Shown here in pieces: positions 23,747 to 31,518 of a stretch of DNA of 38,339 nt (position 1 is its first letter; each line of letters opens with the position of its first letter). The stretch covers positions 1 through 38,339 of the forward strand of contig JBEPVN010000008.1 of the NCBI GenBank assembly GCA_041691015.1. Reading direction: 5' to 3'. The translations under genes and the position numbers were made by a program. A model generated the notes under the pieces. The model was not told the DNA's origin and made no database searches. It worked only from the letters and a program-made list of their open reading frames with translations. This DNA comes from JBBSJT01 sp041691015 (GTDB lineage: Bacteria > Chlamydiota > Chlamydiia > Chlamydiales > Parachlamydiaceae).

Positions 23747-25789
23747 ATGAAGTTTAAATTTGTTTGGAGCATTTTAAGTTTTTTTTTACTAGTAGAGAGT
23801 TTTTCATTTTGCGATGAAATCAGTCTTTTAAAAACAGACGATGTTCATAAAATCATGGAACAAATTCTTTCTCAGCATGCTGAAAAGAACAAAATGACAG
23901 GGGATCTCATTAAAAACTCCCTTAAGATCTATATCGAGCAGTTTGATCCTTACAGAACTTATCTTCTAAGAAGCGAAGTGAATCCCTATATTAATCTCTC
24001 GGAAAAGGAACTGGAAGATTTGAGGCTGCAATATGCTCAAAACAATTATTCCGTTTATAATAAATTGAACGATCTGTTTGTAAAAGCGATTATACGGAAC
24101 CGCAATTTTCGCGACGAACTCGAAAAAAATAATGCCTCCCTATTTAAACATACATTGAAGCTAACTCCGGACGAAATAGAAAAGCTTCTTTTGAATAAAA
24201 GTTTTGCAACCAATGAAGAAGAACTTAAAAAAAGAGTTGAAAATCAGCTTATCGTACTCTTTCAGGCAGAAAAAAGGCGCTATGGCGATGCTTATGTTTT
24301 CCAAAATCAAAAGCCTATCTTCGATATTTATCAAAAACGCTTAAAAGTATTTGAAAATCAGTATCTTTTCGACCACGACAATAAGGATTTGTTAAGTCAG
24401 TCTGAAAAGGAAAATCTATTTGTCATGCACATCCTAAAGTCCCTTGCAAGCAGTCTCGATGCTCATACCGAATTTTTCAATCCGGCGGAAGCAAACGACA
24501 TGAAAATGCACCTTCAAAATTCATTCCAAGGGGTTGGATTAAGTCTTCAGGATTCACCGGAGGGTATTATTGTGAGCGGTTTGATCCCTGGATCTCCTGC
24601 TGCAAAAAGCGGTCTTGTCCGGGCGGATGATCAAATTATAGAAATTGATGGAAAGAATATCTCTGAAATGAATGTTGATAATGCAGCTAACTTGCTTAAA
24701 GGACAAGAAAACACGCCTGTGACCCTTTTGATTAAAAGAAAAATAATGGAAGGGGCAGAGCTTATAGATAAACAGCTCAACGTCACATTAAAACGAGAGC
24801 CTATCACAATTGATGAAGACCGTGTTTTATCCACATTTGAGCATTTTGGAAATGGCATTATAGGAAAGATACGATTAAATTCCTTTTATCAAAACGATCA
24901 GGGAGTTACGAGTGAAAAAGATGTGAAAGATGCTCTTGAAAAATTGGAAAAATCGGGCAATCTTAGAGGTGTTGTTCTAGATTTAAGGGAAAATACCGGA
25001 GGATTTTTATCGCAGGCTGTCAAAGTAGCCGGATTATTTATCACAAACGGCGTTGTCGTTATTTCTAAATATTCGAACGGCGATGAGCGTTTTTTTAGGG
25101 ACATGGATGGAAAAGTTTCTTATGAAGGCCCTTTGGTTATTCTGACTTCCAAGATGACCGCATCTGCTGCAGAAATTGTTGCTGAATCGCTACAAGATTA
25201 TGGCATTGCCATCATTGTCGGCGATGAGCGCACCTACGGCAAAGGAACTGTTCAGACCCAGACAGTAACTCAAGATAAAGCCTCTTCATTTTTTAAGGTG
25301 ACGATCGGCAAATACTACACGGTCTCTGGAAATACCCCGCAAATCAAAGGCGTTTTATCAGATGTTGTCGTTCCCGGCAAATATAGCAATGAAGACGTAG
25401 GAGAGGCCTATCTTGGGGCTCACACTTTACAAAACGATAAGATAGAGCCTGCCTTTGAAGATAAGCTTGAAGATATCGACAAAGAAGCAAAGCCCTGGTA
25501 TTTGCATTATTATGTGCCTACAGAGCAGCAAAAAGTCGCCATGTGGAGAGACATGATCCCTATATTGAAGAAAAACAGCGGGTACCGCATTTTGCAAAAT
25601 AAAAATTATCAAACATTTTTAAAGAGATTAAAAGGCGAGAGGGAAGATGTGGATTTGGTGGAAGAGGAGTATTTGATAAAACCTGTTAAAAACTTTGGAA
25701 ATGAAGATCTACAGATGATTGAGGCCGTTAATGTTCTAAAGGATATGATTTATTTGGAATCCAAAGTTCGGGTAAGTGAAAAAAAATAA
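23747..25789 (+). CDS. carboxyl-terminal processing protease, Tsp/Prc type (S41)
   Basis: Periplasmic PDZ-containing serine protease of 680 residues. A signal peptide (FVWSILSFFLLVESFSFC) is followed by the long Prc-type N-terminal domain (DPYRTYLLRSEV), then a PDZ domain around residues 250-345 (GVGLSLQD, LIPGSPAAKSGLVRADDQI). The S41 protease core has GVVLDLRENTGGFLSQAV. The Ser-Lys dyad is Ser473 in MTASAAEI and Lys499 in TYGKGTVQ, 26 apart (25 in E. coli Prc), because GDERT has one extra residue. A Prc-like C-terminal domain follows. C. trachomatis Tsp (CT441) belongs to the same class. Likely substrates are misfolded or tagged envelope proteins; possible roles in host-protein cleavage are inference. 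Confidence 0.92.
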   Translation: MKFKFVWSILSFFLLVESFSFCDEISLLKTDDVHKIMEQILSQHAEKNKMTGDLIKNSLKIYIEQFDPYRTYLLRSEVNPYINLSEKELEDLRLQYAQNNYSVYNKLNDLFVKAIIRNRNFRDELEKNNASLFKHTLKLTPDEIEKLLLNKSFATNEEELKKRVENQLIVLFQAEKRRYGDAYVFQNQKPIFDIYQKRLKVFENQYLFDHDNKDLLSQSEKENLFVMHILKSLASSLDAHTEFFNPAEANDMKMHLQNSFQGVGLSLQDSPEGIIVSGLIPGSPAAKSGLVRADDQIIEIDGKNISEMNVDNAANLLKGQENTPVTLLIKRKIMEGAELIDKQLNVTLKREPITIDEDRVLSTFEHFGNGIIGKIRLNSFYQNDQGVTSEKDVKDALEKLEKSGNLRGVVLDLRENTGGFLSQAVKVAGLFITNGVVVISKYSNGDERFFRDMDGKVSYEGPLVILTSKMTASAAEIVAESLQDYGIAIIVGDERTYGKGTVQTQTVTQDKASSFFKVTIGKYYTVSGNTPQIKGVLSDVVVPGKYSNEDVGEAYLGAHTLQNDKIEPAFEDKLEDIDKEAKPWYLHYYVPTEQQKVAMWRDMIPILKKNSGYRILQNKNYQTFLKRLKGEREDVDLVEEEYLIKPVKNFGNEDLQMIEAVNVLKDMIYLESKVRVSEKK

Positions 25790-25856
25790 GATAAAATGAT
25801 TGCAAAGAAATAAGGGAATTCTATATCGTACTGTCTTTCCGGTTAGCCTCTTATAA

Positions 25857-25929
<73 letters not shown>

Positions 25930-25933
25930 CATT

Positions 25934-25970
25934 AAACAGAAACACTTTAGGGTGTTTCTGTTTTTTTTTT
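25934..25970 (+). terminator. rho-independent terminator after tRNA-Phe
   Basis: A perfect 12-bp stem AAACAGAAACAC (25934-25945) / GTGTTTCTGTTT (25952-25963) with a 6-base loop, running into a T-tract to 25970. It begins five bases after the tRNA. Confidence 0.92.
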
Positions 25971-26065
25971 GATTTTTTTTATCACCCTTTCTTTTTTTCG
26001 TTGATTTCAAACAGTAAATTCTGTTAGACTTCGTTTTTTAAGTTACAGATTTTAGGAAGTAAACA

Positions 26066-26428
26066 ATGAATTCAAATAAAGAAAGCACAAAAAAGTATGC
26101 CATTATCAAGACCGGTGGAAAACAATACCGTGTTTCTGAAGATGATGTAATTGACGTTGAACTACTTAATGATGCAGAACTTGGATCTGAAGTTAATTTT
26201 GAAGCTCTTTTTGTCAATGACGGAACAGCTGCGACTATAGGACACCCTAATGTTGCCGGTTTTGTTGTAAAAGGAGAACTTTTAGGATTTGCTACAGGAC
26301 CTAAGATTACAAGCATGAAGTATAAAGCAAGCCATCATCAATATCGTAAATTTGGTCACAGACAACATTATTCTCGTGTAAAAATTACAGGGATTGGAAA
26401 AGATAACGGGGGAAAGCATGGCTCATAA
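26066..26428 (+). CDS. rplU: 50S ribosomal protein L21
   Basis: Ribosomal protein of 120 residues. The L21 signature is clear: YAIIKTGGKQYRV near the start and the C-terminal KYKASHHQYRKFGHRQHYSRVKI region (only parts quoted: YRKFGHRQHYSRVKI). An extra ~10-residue polar N-terminus (MNSNKESTKK) precedes the usual start. AGGAAG lies seven bases upstream of the ATG. It overlaps rpmA by 11 bases, the standard L21-L27 arrangement. Confidence 0.96.
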   Translation: MNSNKESTKKYAIIKTGGKQYRVSEDDVIDVELLNDAELGSEVNFEALFVNDGTAATIGHPNVAGFVVKGELLGFATGPKITSMKYKASHHQYRKFGHRQHYSRVKITGIGKDNGGKHGS

Positions 26429-26663
26429 GAAAGGACAAGGTTCTACTCGTAACGGACGCGATTCACACTCAAAGCGTCTCGGGATAAAAGTTGGATCCGG
26501 AGAAATTGTTAAAGCCGGAAGCATCTTGGTTAGACAACGCGGAACAAAATGGCACGCCGGAAAAAATGTCGGTCGTGGTGTTGATGATACATTATTTGCA
26601 CTTGCAAGTGGCGTCATCGCGTTCCACAAAACAGACAGAACTTACGTTTCTGTTGTAGCTTAA
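26418..26663 (+). CDS. rpmA: 50S ribosomal protein L27
   Basis: Ribosomal protein near the peptidyl-transferase centre. MAHKKGQGSTRNGRDS at the N-terminus and GSILVRQRGTKWHAGKNVG are diagnostic. The ATG at 26418 is the family start; GGGGGAAAGC lies upstream, and the reading frame that extends further 5' is only overlap with rplU. It is 81 residues. There is no Firmicutes-type cleavable N-terminal extension. The stop codon lies inside a UUCG-loop hairpin (26657-26678). Confidence 0.96.
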   Translation: MAHKKGQGSTRNGRDSHSKRLGIKVGSGEIVKAGSILVRQRGTKWHAGKNVGRGVDDTLFALASGVIAFHKTDRTYVSVVA

Positions 26664-26704
26664 GGTTCGCCTTAAGCTTGTTTCCACGGGCTAAAAGCCC
26701 GTGG
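26657..26704 (+). terminator. two consecutive hairpins at the end of rpmA
   Basis: The first is AGCTTAAGG-TTCG-CCTTAAGCT (26657-26678), a 9-bp stem with a TTCG tetraloop that includes the rpmA stop codon. The second is CCACGGGCT-AAA-AGCCCGTGG (26684-26704), a 9-bp GC-rich stem. A T-rich stretch comes only after about 15 further bases, so termination is plausible but not textbook. The second hairpin shares the GGGCTAAA...GCCC theme with the left end of the window. Confidence 0.45.
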
Positions 26705-26827
26705 GTGTATAATTCAAGTTTTTTATTGATATAGAAATAATACTATAAAATTATTTTTATATTTTTCTTCCTCGATTTACCCTCATTAATAGTTTGTTAT
26801 CAAAAAAAATACCCTATAGTTTAGATT

Positions 26828-27820
26828 ATGTTTGTTGACCGTGTTATTTTAGATCTTGCAGCCGGAAAAGGTGGAAATGGTGTTGTTGCGTGGCGCCGGG
26901 AAAAATTTATTCCAAAAGGCGGCCCTTGCGGCGGAAATGGTGGAAGAGGTGGCTCAGTCATCATCAAAGCAGACGCTCAAGTTTTTTCTTTAGAATGGTT
27001 CCGCAATAGAAGAGCTCTAAAAGCTGAAAATGGCATGCCGGGCGCATCGAACAGCAGACAGGGAAGAGGTGGTCAAGATTTAATTTTAAAAGTTCCTTGC
27101 GGCACACTTATTAAAGATGCGGCAACAGGGGATATCCTTTACGATTTTACGAAAGATAAAGAAGAATGGACTGTTTGCACAGGCGGAAAAGGCGGGCGCG
27201 GCAATGAAACATTCAAAACTCCAACAAATCAAGCCCCGAATTTTTGCACGGAAGGAAAAGAAGGGACTGCATGCAACGTCGAATTTGAACTAAAATTGAT
27301 TGCGGATGTGGGATTGGTTGGATTTCCAAATGCAGGAAAATCGACTCTCATTAATTCATTAGCTCACGTAAGAGTAAAAATTGCACCCTATCCTTTTACG
27401 ACACTAAAACCAAATATCGGTTTTATCCAAACAGAAGATTTTTCCCGTATTTTTATAGCTGACATTCCGGGTATTATTGAAGGCGCTCATCTTAATAAAG
27501 GTCTTGGATTTGAATTTTTACGCCATATTGAACGCACAAAACTTTTAATTTTCGTTTTGGATGCTTCTGGGATAGACGGAAGAAATCCAACAGACGATTA
27601 TAAAGTACTGCTGACAGAAATACAAAAATATAATCCTGAAATGCTTGAAAGGCCCTATCTTGTAGCTTTAAACAAAATTGACACGGAAGAGGCTATACTT
27701 TATATTGAAGATTTCCGTAGAGCATACGCTTTGCCGGAAGATACTCTTTATGAAATCTCCGCTCAACATGGAACCGGTCTTCAGAATTTAAGAAAAGCAA
27801 TCGAAAAGCGTGCAAAATAA
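26828..27820 (+). CDS. obgE: GTPase ObgE/CgtA
   Basis: Ribosome-associated GTPase acting in 50S assembly and stress control, 330 residues. The Gly-rich Obg domain is clear (GKGGNGVVAWRREKFIPKGG, GGNGGRGG, GRGGQD). The GTPase domain follows, with G1 GFPNAGKST, G2 in YPFTTLKPN, G3 DIPGIIEGA and G4 NKID. The variable C-terminal domain found in many Obg proteins is essentially absent, as in short family members. It lies 164 bases after rpmA. No ribosome site precedes the ATG, and a weak TATAGT ends only seven bases before it, so a very short leader is possible. Confidence 0.95.
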   Translation: MFVDRVILDLAAGKGGNGVVAWRREKFIPKGGPCGGNGGRGGSVIIKADAQVFSLEWFRNRRALKAENGMPGASNSRQGRGGQDLILKVPCGTLIKDAATGDILYDFTKDKEEWTVCTGGKGGRGNETFKTPTNQAPNFCTEGKEGTACNVEFELKLIADVGLVGFPNAGKSTLINSLAHVRVKIAPYPFTTLKPNIGFIQTEDFSRIFIADIPGIIEGAHLNKGLGFEFLRHIERTKLLIFVLDASGIDGRNPTDDYKVLLTEIQKYNPEMLERPYLVALNKIDTEEAILYIEDFRRAYALPEDTLYEISAQHGTGLQNLRKAIEKRAK

Positions 27821-27869
27821 AGTAGACTAAAATATAAGTGTTTGTAAACCTATTTTATGGAGAAATCAA

Positions 27870-28454
27870 ATGCGAAAATTTTTATTATTTATTGCCTGCA
27901 GCTTTTTGTCATCAAATTATGCTCATACAACCCTTGCAAGTACATCATCTGATCTTGAAATGTCGCAAGGGATTGAAACTGAATTTGGCTTTGACGAGGA
28001 ATATTTTGACCTTCATGCCGGTCATTGCGATCCTCATTATTCACCCTTGACTTTGGAATTTACCGCAACATTTGTTGAGATTGGTCTTCCAGTAGCATCT
28101 GATGTCACCTTAACTTTTACTTCTTATGCGATAGACCGTAAAGGAAACTTTTTTACAGGAGCTCCTGTGACTTTGGATTTTCCTTTAGTTCCAAGTGCCG
28201 GATTAGCACTTTCTCCTGTTATTGTTAAAAGACCTCTCATCGGAAATTATACGGTAGGTTACTTTGTTACTGTGTCTGCGGGTGCTTTTGCGGAAACAAC
28301 AGGGCTTTTGTTATCAGGCGGGCTTTTTGGAACAATTGGTTCTCGTGTCGAATATGTTCCAATCCCAGCTGTTCTTGCCCCCTACGCTATCTTAAATGTA
28401 GCAGCTGTTAATGTTTCTTACAATTATGCTTTTAGAAAGCCTTTGCGTTTTTAA
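27870..28454 (+). CDS. small secreted protein of unknown function
   Basis: I recognise no family. The 194-residue product begins with a Sec signal peptide (MRKFLLFIACSFLSSNYA). The mature part is beta-rich: alternating Val/Thr/Phe strands (LTLEFTATFVEIGLPVAS, VTLTFTSYAIDRKG), Gly/Ala-rich loops (TTGLLLSGGLFGTIGS), and a C-terminal strand ending in aromatic residues (NVSYNYAFRKPLRF). This fits an envelope or extracellular beta-sandwich, or a small outer-membrane protein, but that is inference. GGAGAAA lies upstream of the ATG. It is 49 bases after obgE, with no obvious promoter between, and may be read through from it. Confidence 0.65.
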   Translation: MRKFLLFIACSFLSSNYAHTTLASTSSDLEMSQGIETEFGFDEEYFDLHAGHCDPHYSPLTLEFTATFVEIGLPVASDVTLTFTSYAIDRKGNFFTGAPVTLDFPLVPSAGLALSPVIVKRPLIGNYTVGYFVTVSAGAFAETTGLLLSGGLFGTIGSRVEYVPIPAVLAPYAILNVAAVNVSYNYAFRKPLRF

Positions 28455-28728
28455 TTTGCTAATTTTTTTTGCCGCTGCTACCGCATACGCATCAAGCTAA
28501 GAGTCAAATACGTTTCTAAATAGACCGAAGGTCTTAAATTGCAATAGCCTTAAGGCATCGCCCTAGGTTTATTATATATAATAAAGGCAGGCGATCAGCC
28601 TGCAAGAGGGTAAACAAAATTCTTTAACTTAATGGCATTGAGCCCACACCTAGGGTGTTGTTTTTGAGTTGTTTTCCGCTTCGAAAAATCACATCAAATG
28701 AGCACCCTCCCACGCCTGCGACTTTAGC
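28455..28728. other. gene-free convergent region with short inverted repeats
   Basis: No gene is seen. The region contains GCAGGC-GATCA-GCCTGC (about 28587-28603), a small GACC/GGTC pair near 28523, and the 20-mer CCTTAAGGCATCGCCCTAGG (28548-28567), which matches 8126-8145 at 18 of 20 positions. It lies between the plus-strand secreted-protein gene and the minus-strand beta-helix gene. No strong terminator with a T-run was found. Confidence 0.5.
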
Positions 28729-30159
28729 TTATTCACCTTTAAGTATAACGCCTGTTTCGTCTAAGACTAAAAAAGTATTGTTAGCTGCTACATTGGTTAC
28801 AGTCACAACATAGGGTGTCGGATAACAGGACACAAACGTACAACCGCATTCAGAGCATGGCTCGCAAGATAATGTACGAGTGGCATCCATTCCCAAATTT
28901 AAAACAGCAATGCCATTTTTAATGGAAGTCACATTATGCCAAATCGAATTGATATGAAACCATGAGTCAAAACCTACCTGGCAATATTTGGCAGTGCAAT
29001 TAGTGTACACAACATTTAATGCCGGATTTAGCAGGTTCGGTCTTGGATCCGGAGCCCAGCCAAAACCTGTGCCATAACCCAAATCCGGATTTGTTTTACC
29101 CTTTTCGTTGAAAACTTTAATATTTTTGGCTACGCAATTATTGAATCTGACTCCATTAGATGATCCACAGCTAAATCCAGTCGATTGTTTGTCTTCTGGA
29201 TTGATGGCAAAAATATCTTGAACAAAACAATTTTCTACTGTGACATTATTTGCATAGATTTCTATTCCGGTAGCTTTAGCGCCTTTTTTAGCACTTCCTG
29301 CTCCATCTAAAACATGATTGACTCGTGATTTCTTGACGATTGCATTTTCACACAAAAAAACACTCATGCCGTGGGCATCATCGCAGCAACCTTTGACATT
29401 TGAAACCGCGCACTTATTGATTACGATATTTAAGGAGAGGGTTGGGATAATTCCTATTGCAGTATGCCCTTGTGTGTTTAGGTTGTCGATAAACTGGGTT
29501 GTAATTTTATCCATAGTACATGATTCTATTAAAATATCGTCGCAAAGAATATGACCAATCCCTGAGCATGCGCCATCTCTATTGAGGAGGTTTTTGATTT
29601 TGCAACGCGTTACTTTTGAAATCAATGTGGCAGTTAGCTGAATTCCTGCGCAGGATGCTGTTTTAACATCAATATTTTTGACGGTGCATTTGTCAATGTT
29701 TACGTTCACGCATTCGCTTGTTAAAATTCCCGTAGGGACGATGAAATTGACAATGTCTTCAACGTTTAGTCCGTCTACTTTAATTTTGTTAATGGAAACA
29801 TTTGCAGAAAGTGTGCATTGGACACCTGCAAGTCCCATATTTTTAATTTTTCCATTTGTGATCGTCACATTCTGACTTATGATTGCCGAAATTCCGGTTG
29901 TCTTAAAGTTTGTTGTGGATGATTTTAAGGTATGGCCTCGCAAGTCAAGAACGACATCATTTGCTTGAATAGTGATAGCTGCGCCATCTCCTTCAGGCTT
30001 CCACTTAAGATTTTTTTTAAAGTAATAAGTTCCCGGTTGATTAATAACAATTCCGCCTGCCGGAATTTCGTCTATGAAGTGGTTTTCTGCTAAGGCTGAT
30101 TCTTTATGAAGAAGCGCTATGCAAGCGATCCATATAAAAATCCAATATGTTTTTTTCAT
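28729..30159 (-). CDS. exported right-handed parallel beta-helix protein
   Basis: Predicted secreted protein of 476 residues. The signal peptide (WIFIWIACIALLHKESALA) is followed by a lead-in typical of pectate-lyase-like folds (GGIVINQPGTYYFKKNL, VVLDLRGHTL). Then come many ~22-residue rungs of the type NVTITNGKIKNMGLAG, NVSINKIKVDGL, NVNIDKCTVKNI and NVTVENCFVQDI. Asn/Asp-Cys positions recur, suggesting a stacked Cys/Asn ladder. No polysaccharide-lyase catalytic set could be picked out, so an adhesin, surface or structural role is as likely as an enzyme. AGGA precedes the ATG. It is monocistronic by context, between a convergent gap and the PRPP synthetase terminator. Confidence 0.8.
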   Translation of the reverse strand: MKKTYWIFIWIACIALLHKESALAENHFIDEIPAGGIVINQPGTYYFKKNLKWKPEGDGAAITIQANDVVLDLRGHTLKSSTTNFKTTGISAIISQNVTITNGKIKNMGLAGVQCTLSANVSINKIKVDGLNVEDIVNFIVPTGILTSECVNVNIDKCTVKNIDVKTASCAGIQLTATLISKVTRCKIKNLLNRDGACSGIGHILCDDILIESCTMDKITTQFIDNLNTQGHTAIGIIPTLSLNIVINKCAVSNVKGCCDDAHGMSVFLCENAIVKKSRVNHVLDGAGSAKKGAKATGIEIYANNVTVENCFVQDIFAINPEDKQSTGFSCGSSNGVRFNNCVAKNIKVFNEKGKTNPDLGYGTGFGWAPDPRPNLLNPALNVVYTNCTAKYCQVGFDSWFHINSIWHNVTSIKNGIAVLNLGMDATRTLSCEPCSECGCTFVSCYPTPYVVTVTNVAANNTFLVLDETGVILKGE

Positions 30160-30244
30160 GATTTAAATCCTGTTATGAAGTTTAAGTAGCCTTAATGTAT
30201 AGAATATTTTTAAGAATTTTCGCCATCATTTTTTTATAGCAATT

Positions 30245-30288
30245 GTTTAAAAAAAGAAGAAACCTTAAATGACAAGGCTTCTTCTTTT
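30245..30288 (-). terminator. rho-independent terminator of the PRPP synthetase gene
   Basis: On the minus strand, AAAAGAAGAAGCCTT and AAGGTTTCTTCTTTT (30274-30288 with 30252-30266) form a 15-bp stem with one mismatch and a 7-base loop, followed by a T-run. It starts 11 bases beyond the gene's stop codon. Confidence 0.85.
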
Positions 30289-30299
30289 AATTTTAAGCT

Positions 30300-31397
30300 T
30301 TATTGGAAAAGGTCTGAGAGCGACTCATCAAGTTGTATTCTTCTGATAGCCTCACCAAAAAGAGAACTTACAGAAATACAATGAACATTATCTGGAGCTT
30401 CTTCTCTTAAAGGAACAGTATTTGTAATCACCATTTCATCGATGACGGAATTTCCGATATTTTTTAAGGCATTTCCCGAAAATACGGGATGCGTGATCAC
30501 AACAAACACGCGGTTAGCCCCTTCTTTCTTTAAGAGTTCTGCGGCCTTAATGATCGTACCTCCAGTATCGCATAAGTCATCTATGATGATGGTATCAGAA
30601 CCTCTGACATCACCAATCAGCGTCATGGATCCAACCACACCAGCTTTTTCCCTCTGCTTACTAATGAGGGCCATATCGGAGGCAATGCCTTCCTTTGTTA
30701 AATTTTCAATAAATTTTTTAGCCCTTTCAACGCCGCCGGCATCTGGCGATACCACCACAAGGTTTTTTAAGTCCTTTGTTGCAAAGTGTGAGGCGAACAT
30801 ATAAGAGGCAAAAAGATTATCAACCGGAGCGTGATGGAAAAAACCTTGGATTTGTCCGCAATGCAAGTCAATTGTTACGATTCTATCAACGCCTGCTGCC
30901 TCAAGCATAAGAGCTACGTCTGCTGCAGATATTGGTACACGACCTGAGGTTTTACGGTCTTGTCTTGCATAGCCATAATAGGGGACAACTGCCGTGATGC
31001 TAGCTGCAGAGGAGCGTTTCATAGTGCGAACGAGCAGGAACAGTTCCATCAGAGTGTCGTTAACACTTTGGTCTTTCGTGTGACATGTGGATTGTAAAAT
31101 AAAAACATTTTTATTTCGCACGCTGTCCTTGATCGAAATTTGGATTTCGCCGTCGTTGAATTTGGCAACTGTGGCATCGCCCAAAGGGGCATTCAGATAA
31201 TTTGCGATTTCTTTTGCCATTTCTAAATTACTGTTGCCGGAAAAGAAAACGGCACCATCTGAAAAGACCTCCTCTGAAACATGTAGATGAGGAATTGCGG
31301 ACGAATAAATAGAAAGTTCGTTAATATTTGGGGATGAATAGATAGATGTTTCGTTTAAGAAACATAAAAATAATAAAAAATGTACCAGTTTTTTCAT
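30300..31397 (-). CDS. prs: ribose-phosphate pyrophosphokinase (PRPP synthetase) with N-terminal leader
   Basis: Makes PRPP from ribose 5-phosphate and ATP for nucleotide synthesis and salvage. The class I core begins at FFSGNSN (residue 51) and holds FNDGEIQI, VVPYYGYARQDRK, the metal-binding TIDLHCGQIQGFF, VVSPDAGGVERAK and the PRPP-binding loop IIIDDLCDTGGTI. The core alone is about 315 residues, the usual full length. Ahead of it is a ~48-residue extension starting with a signal-peptide-like MKKLVHFLLFLCFLNETSIY. A promoter at 31436-31464 and GAGAG before the ATG support this start. However, a strong GAGGAGG lies inside (31268-31274), nine bases ahead of an ATG at 31258 that is one frame off from the core, so a frameshift or sequencing error is possible. 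Family call is firm; location in the cell is open. Confidence 0.88.
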   Translation of the reverse strand: MKKLVHFLLFLCFLNETSIYSSPNINELSIYSSAIPHLHVSEEVFSDGAVFFSGNSNLEMAKEIANYLNAPLGDATVAKFNDGEIQISIKDSVRNKNVFILQSTCHTKDQSVNDTLMELFLLVRTMKRSSAASITAVVPYYGYARQDRKTSGRVPISAADVALMLEAAGVDRIVTIDLHCGQIQGFFHHAPVDNLFASYMFASHFATKDLKNLVVVSPDAGGVERAKKFIENLTKEGIASDMALISKQREKAGVVGSMTLIGDVRGSDTIIIDDLCDTGGTIIKAAELLKKEGANRVFVVITHPVFSGNALKNIGNSVIDEMVITNTVPLREEAPDNVHCISVSSLFGEAIRRIQLDESLSDLFQ

Positions 31398-31435
31398 TGA
31401 TCTCTCGTGTTAAGTTTGTTTTTTTAGGCACTTAA

Positions 31436-31464
31436 AATCTATAAGAAAAATGAAAAAATGACAA
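31436..31464 (-). promoter_or_regulatory. predicted promoter of the PRPP synthetase gene
   Basis: On the minus strand: -35 TTGTCA (31459-31464), 17-bp spacer, -10 TAGATT (31436-31441). Transcription would begin near 31429, giving a ~32-base leader to the ATG at 31397. It follows directly after the terminator of the upstream gene. Confidence 0.45.
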
Positions 31465-31494
31465 TATTTTTTTAGCATTTTTTTATGCTTTACG

Positions 31495-31518
31495 AAAAAA
31501 AAAAGGTTAGTAACCTTT
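31495..31518 (-). terminator. terminator of the rho-271-aa gene unit
   Basis: On the minus strand, AAAGGT...ACCTTT (31502-31518; up to 8 bp with a very tight loop, more realistically 6 bp with TACTA) is followed by a run of about ten T (31495-31504 on the plus strand as A). The stem overlaps the stop codon of the 31517-32332 gene. Confidence 0.55.

Noticed and set aside
26002..26031. TTGATT...TAGACT upstream of rplU
   Set aside because: Both boxes match only 4 of 6 positions. The 18-bp spacing is acceptable but the signal is not distinguishable from the AT-rich background.
26794..26820. TTGTTA...TATAGT as a promoter for obgE
   Set aside because: The spacer is 15 bp and the ATG follows within seven bases, giving an almost leaderless message. 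It is too weak to list as a promoter.
28729..30159. Polymorphic membrane protein (Pmp) autotransporter
   Set aside because: The GGAI and FxxN repeats of Pmps and a C-terminal beta-barrel are absent. Only the general beta-helix pattern is shared.
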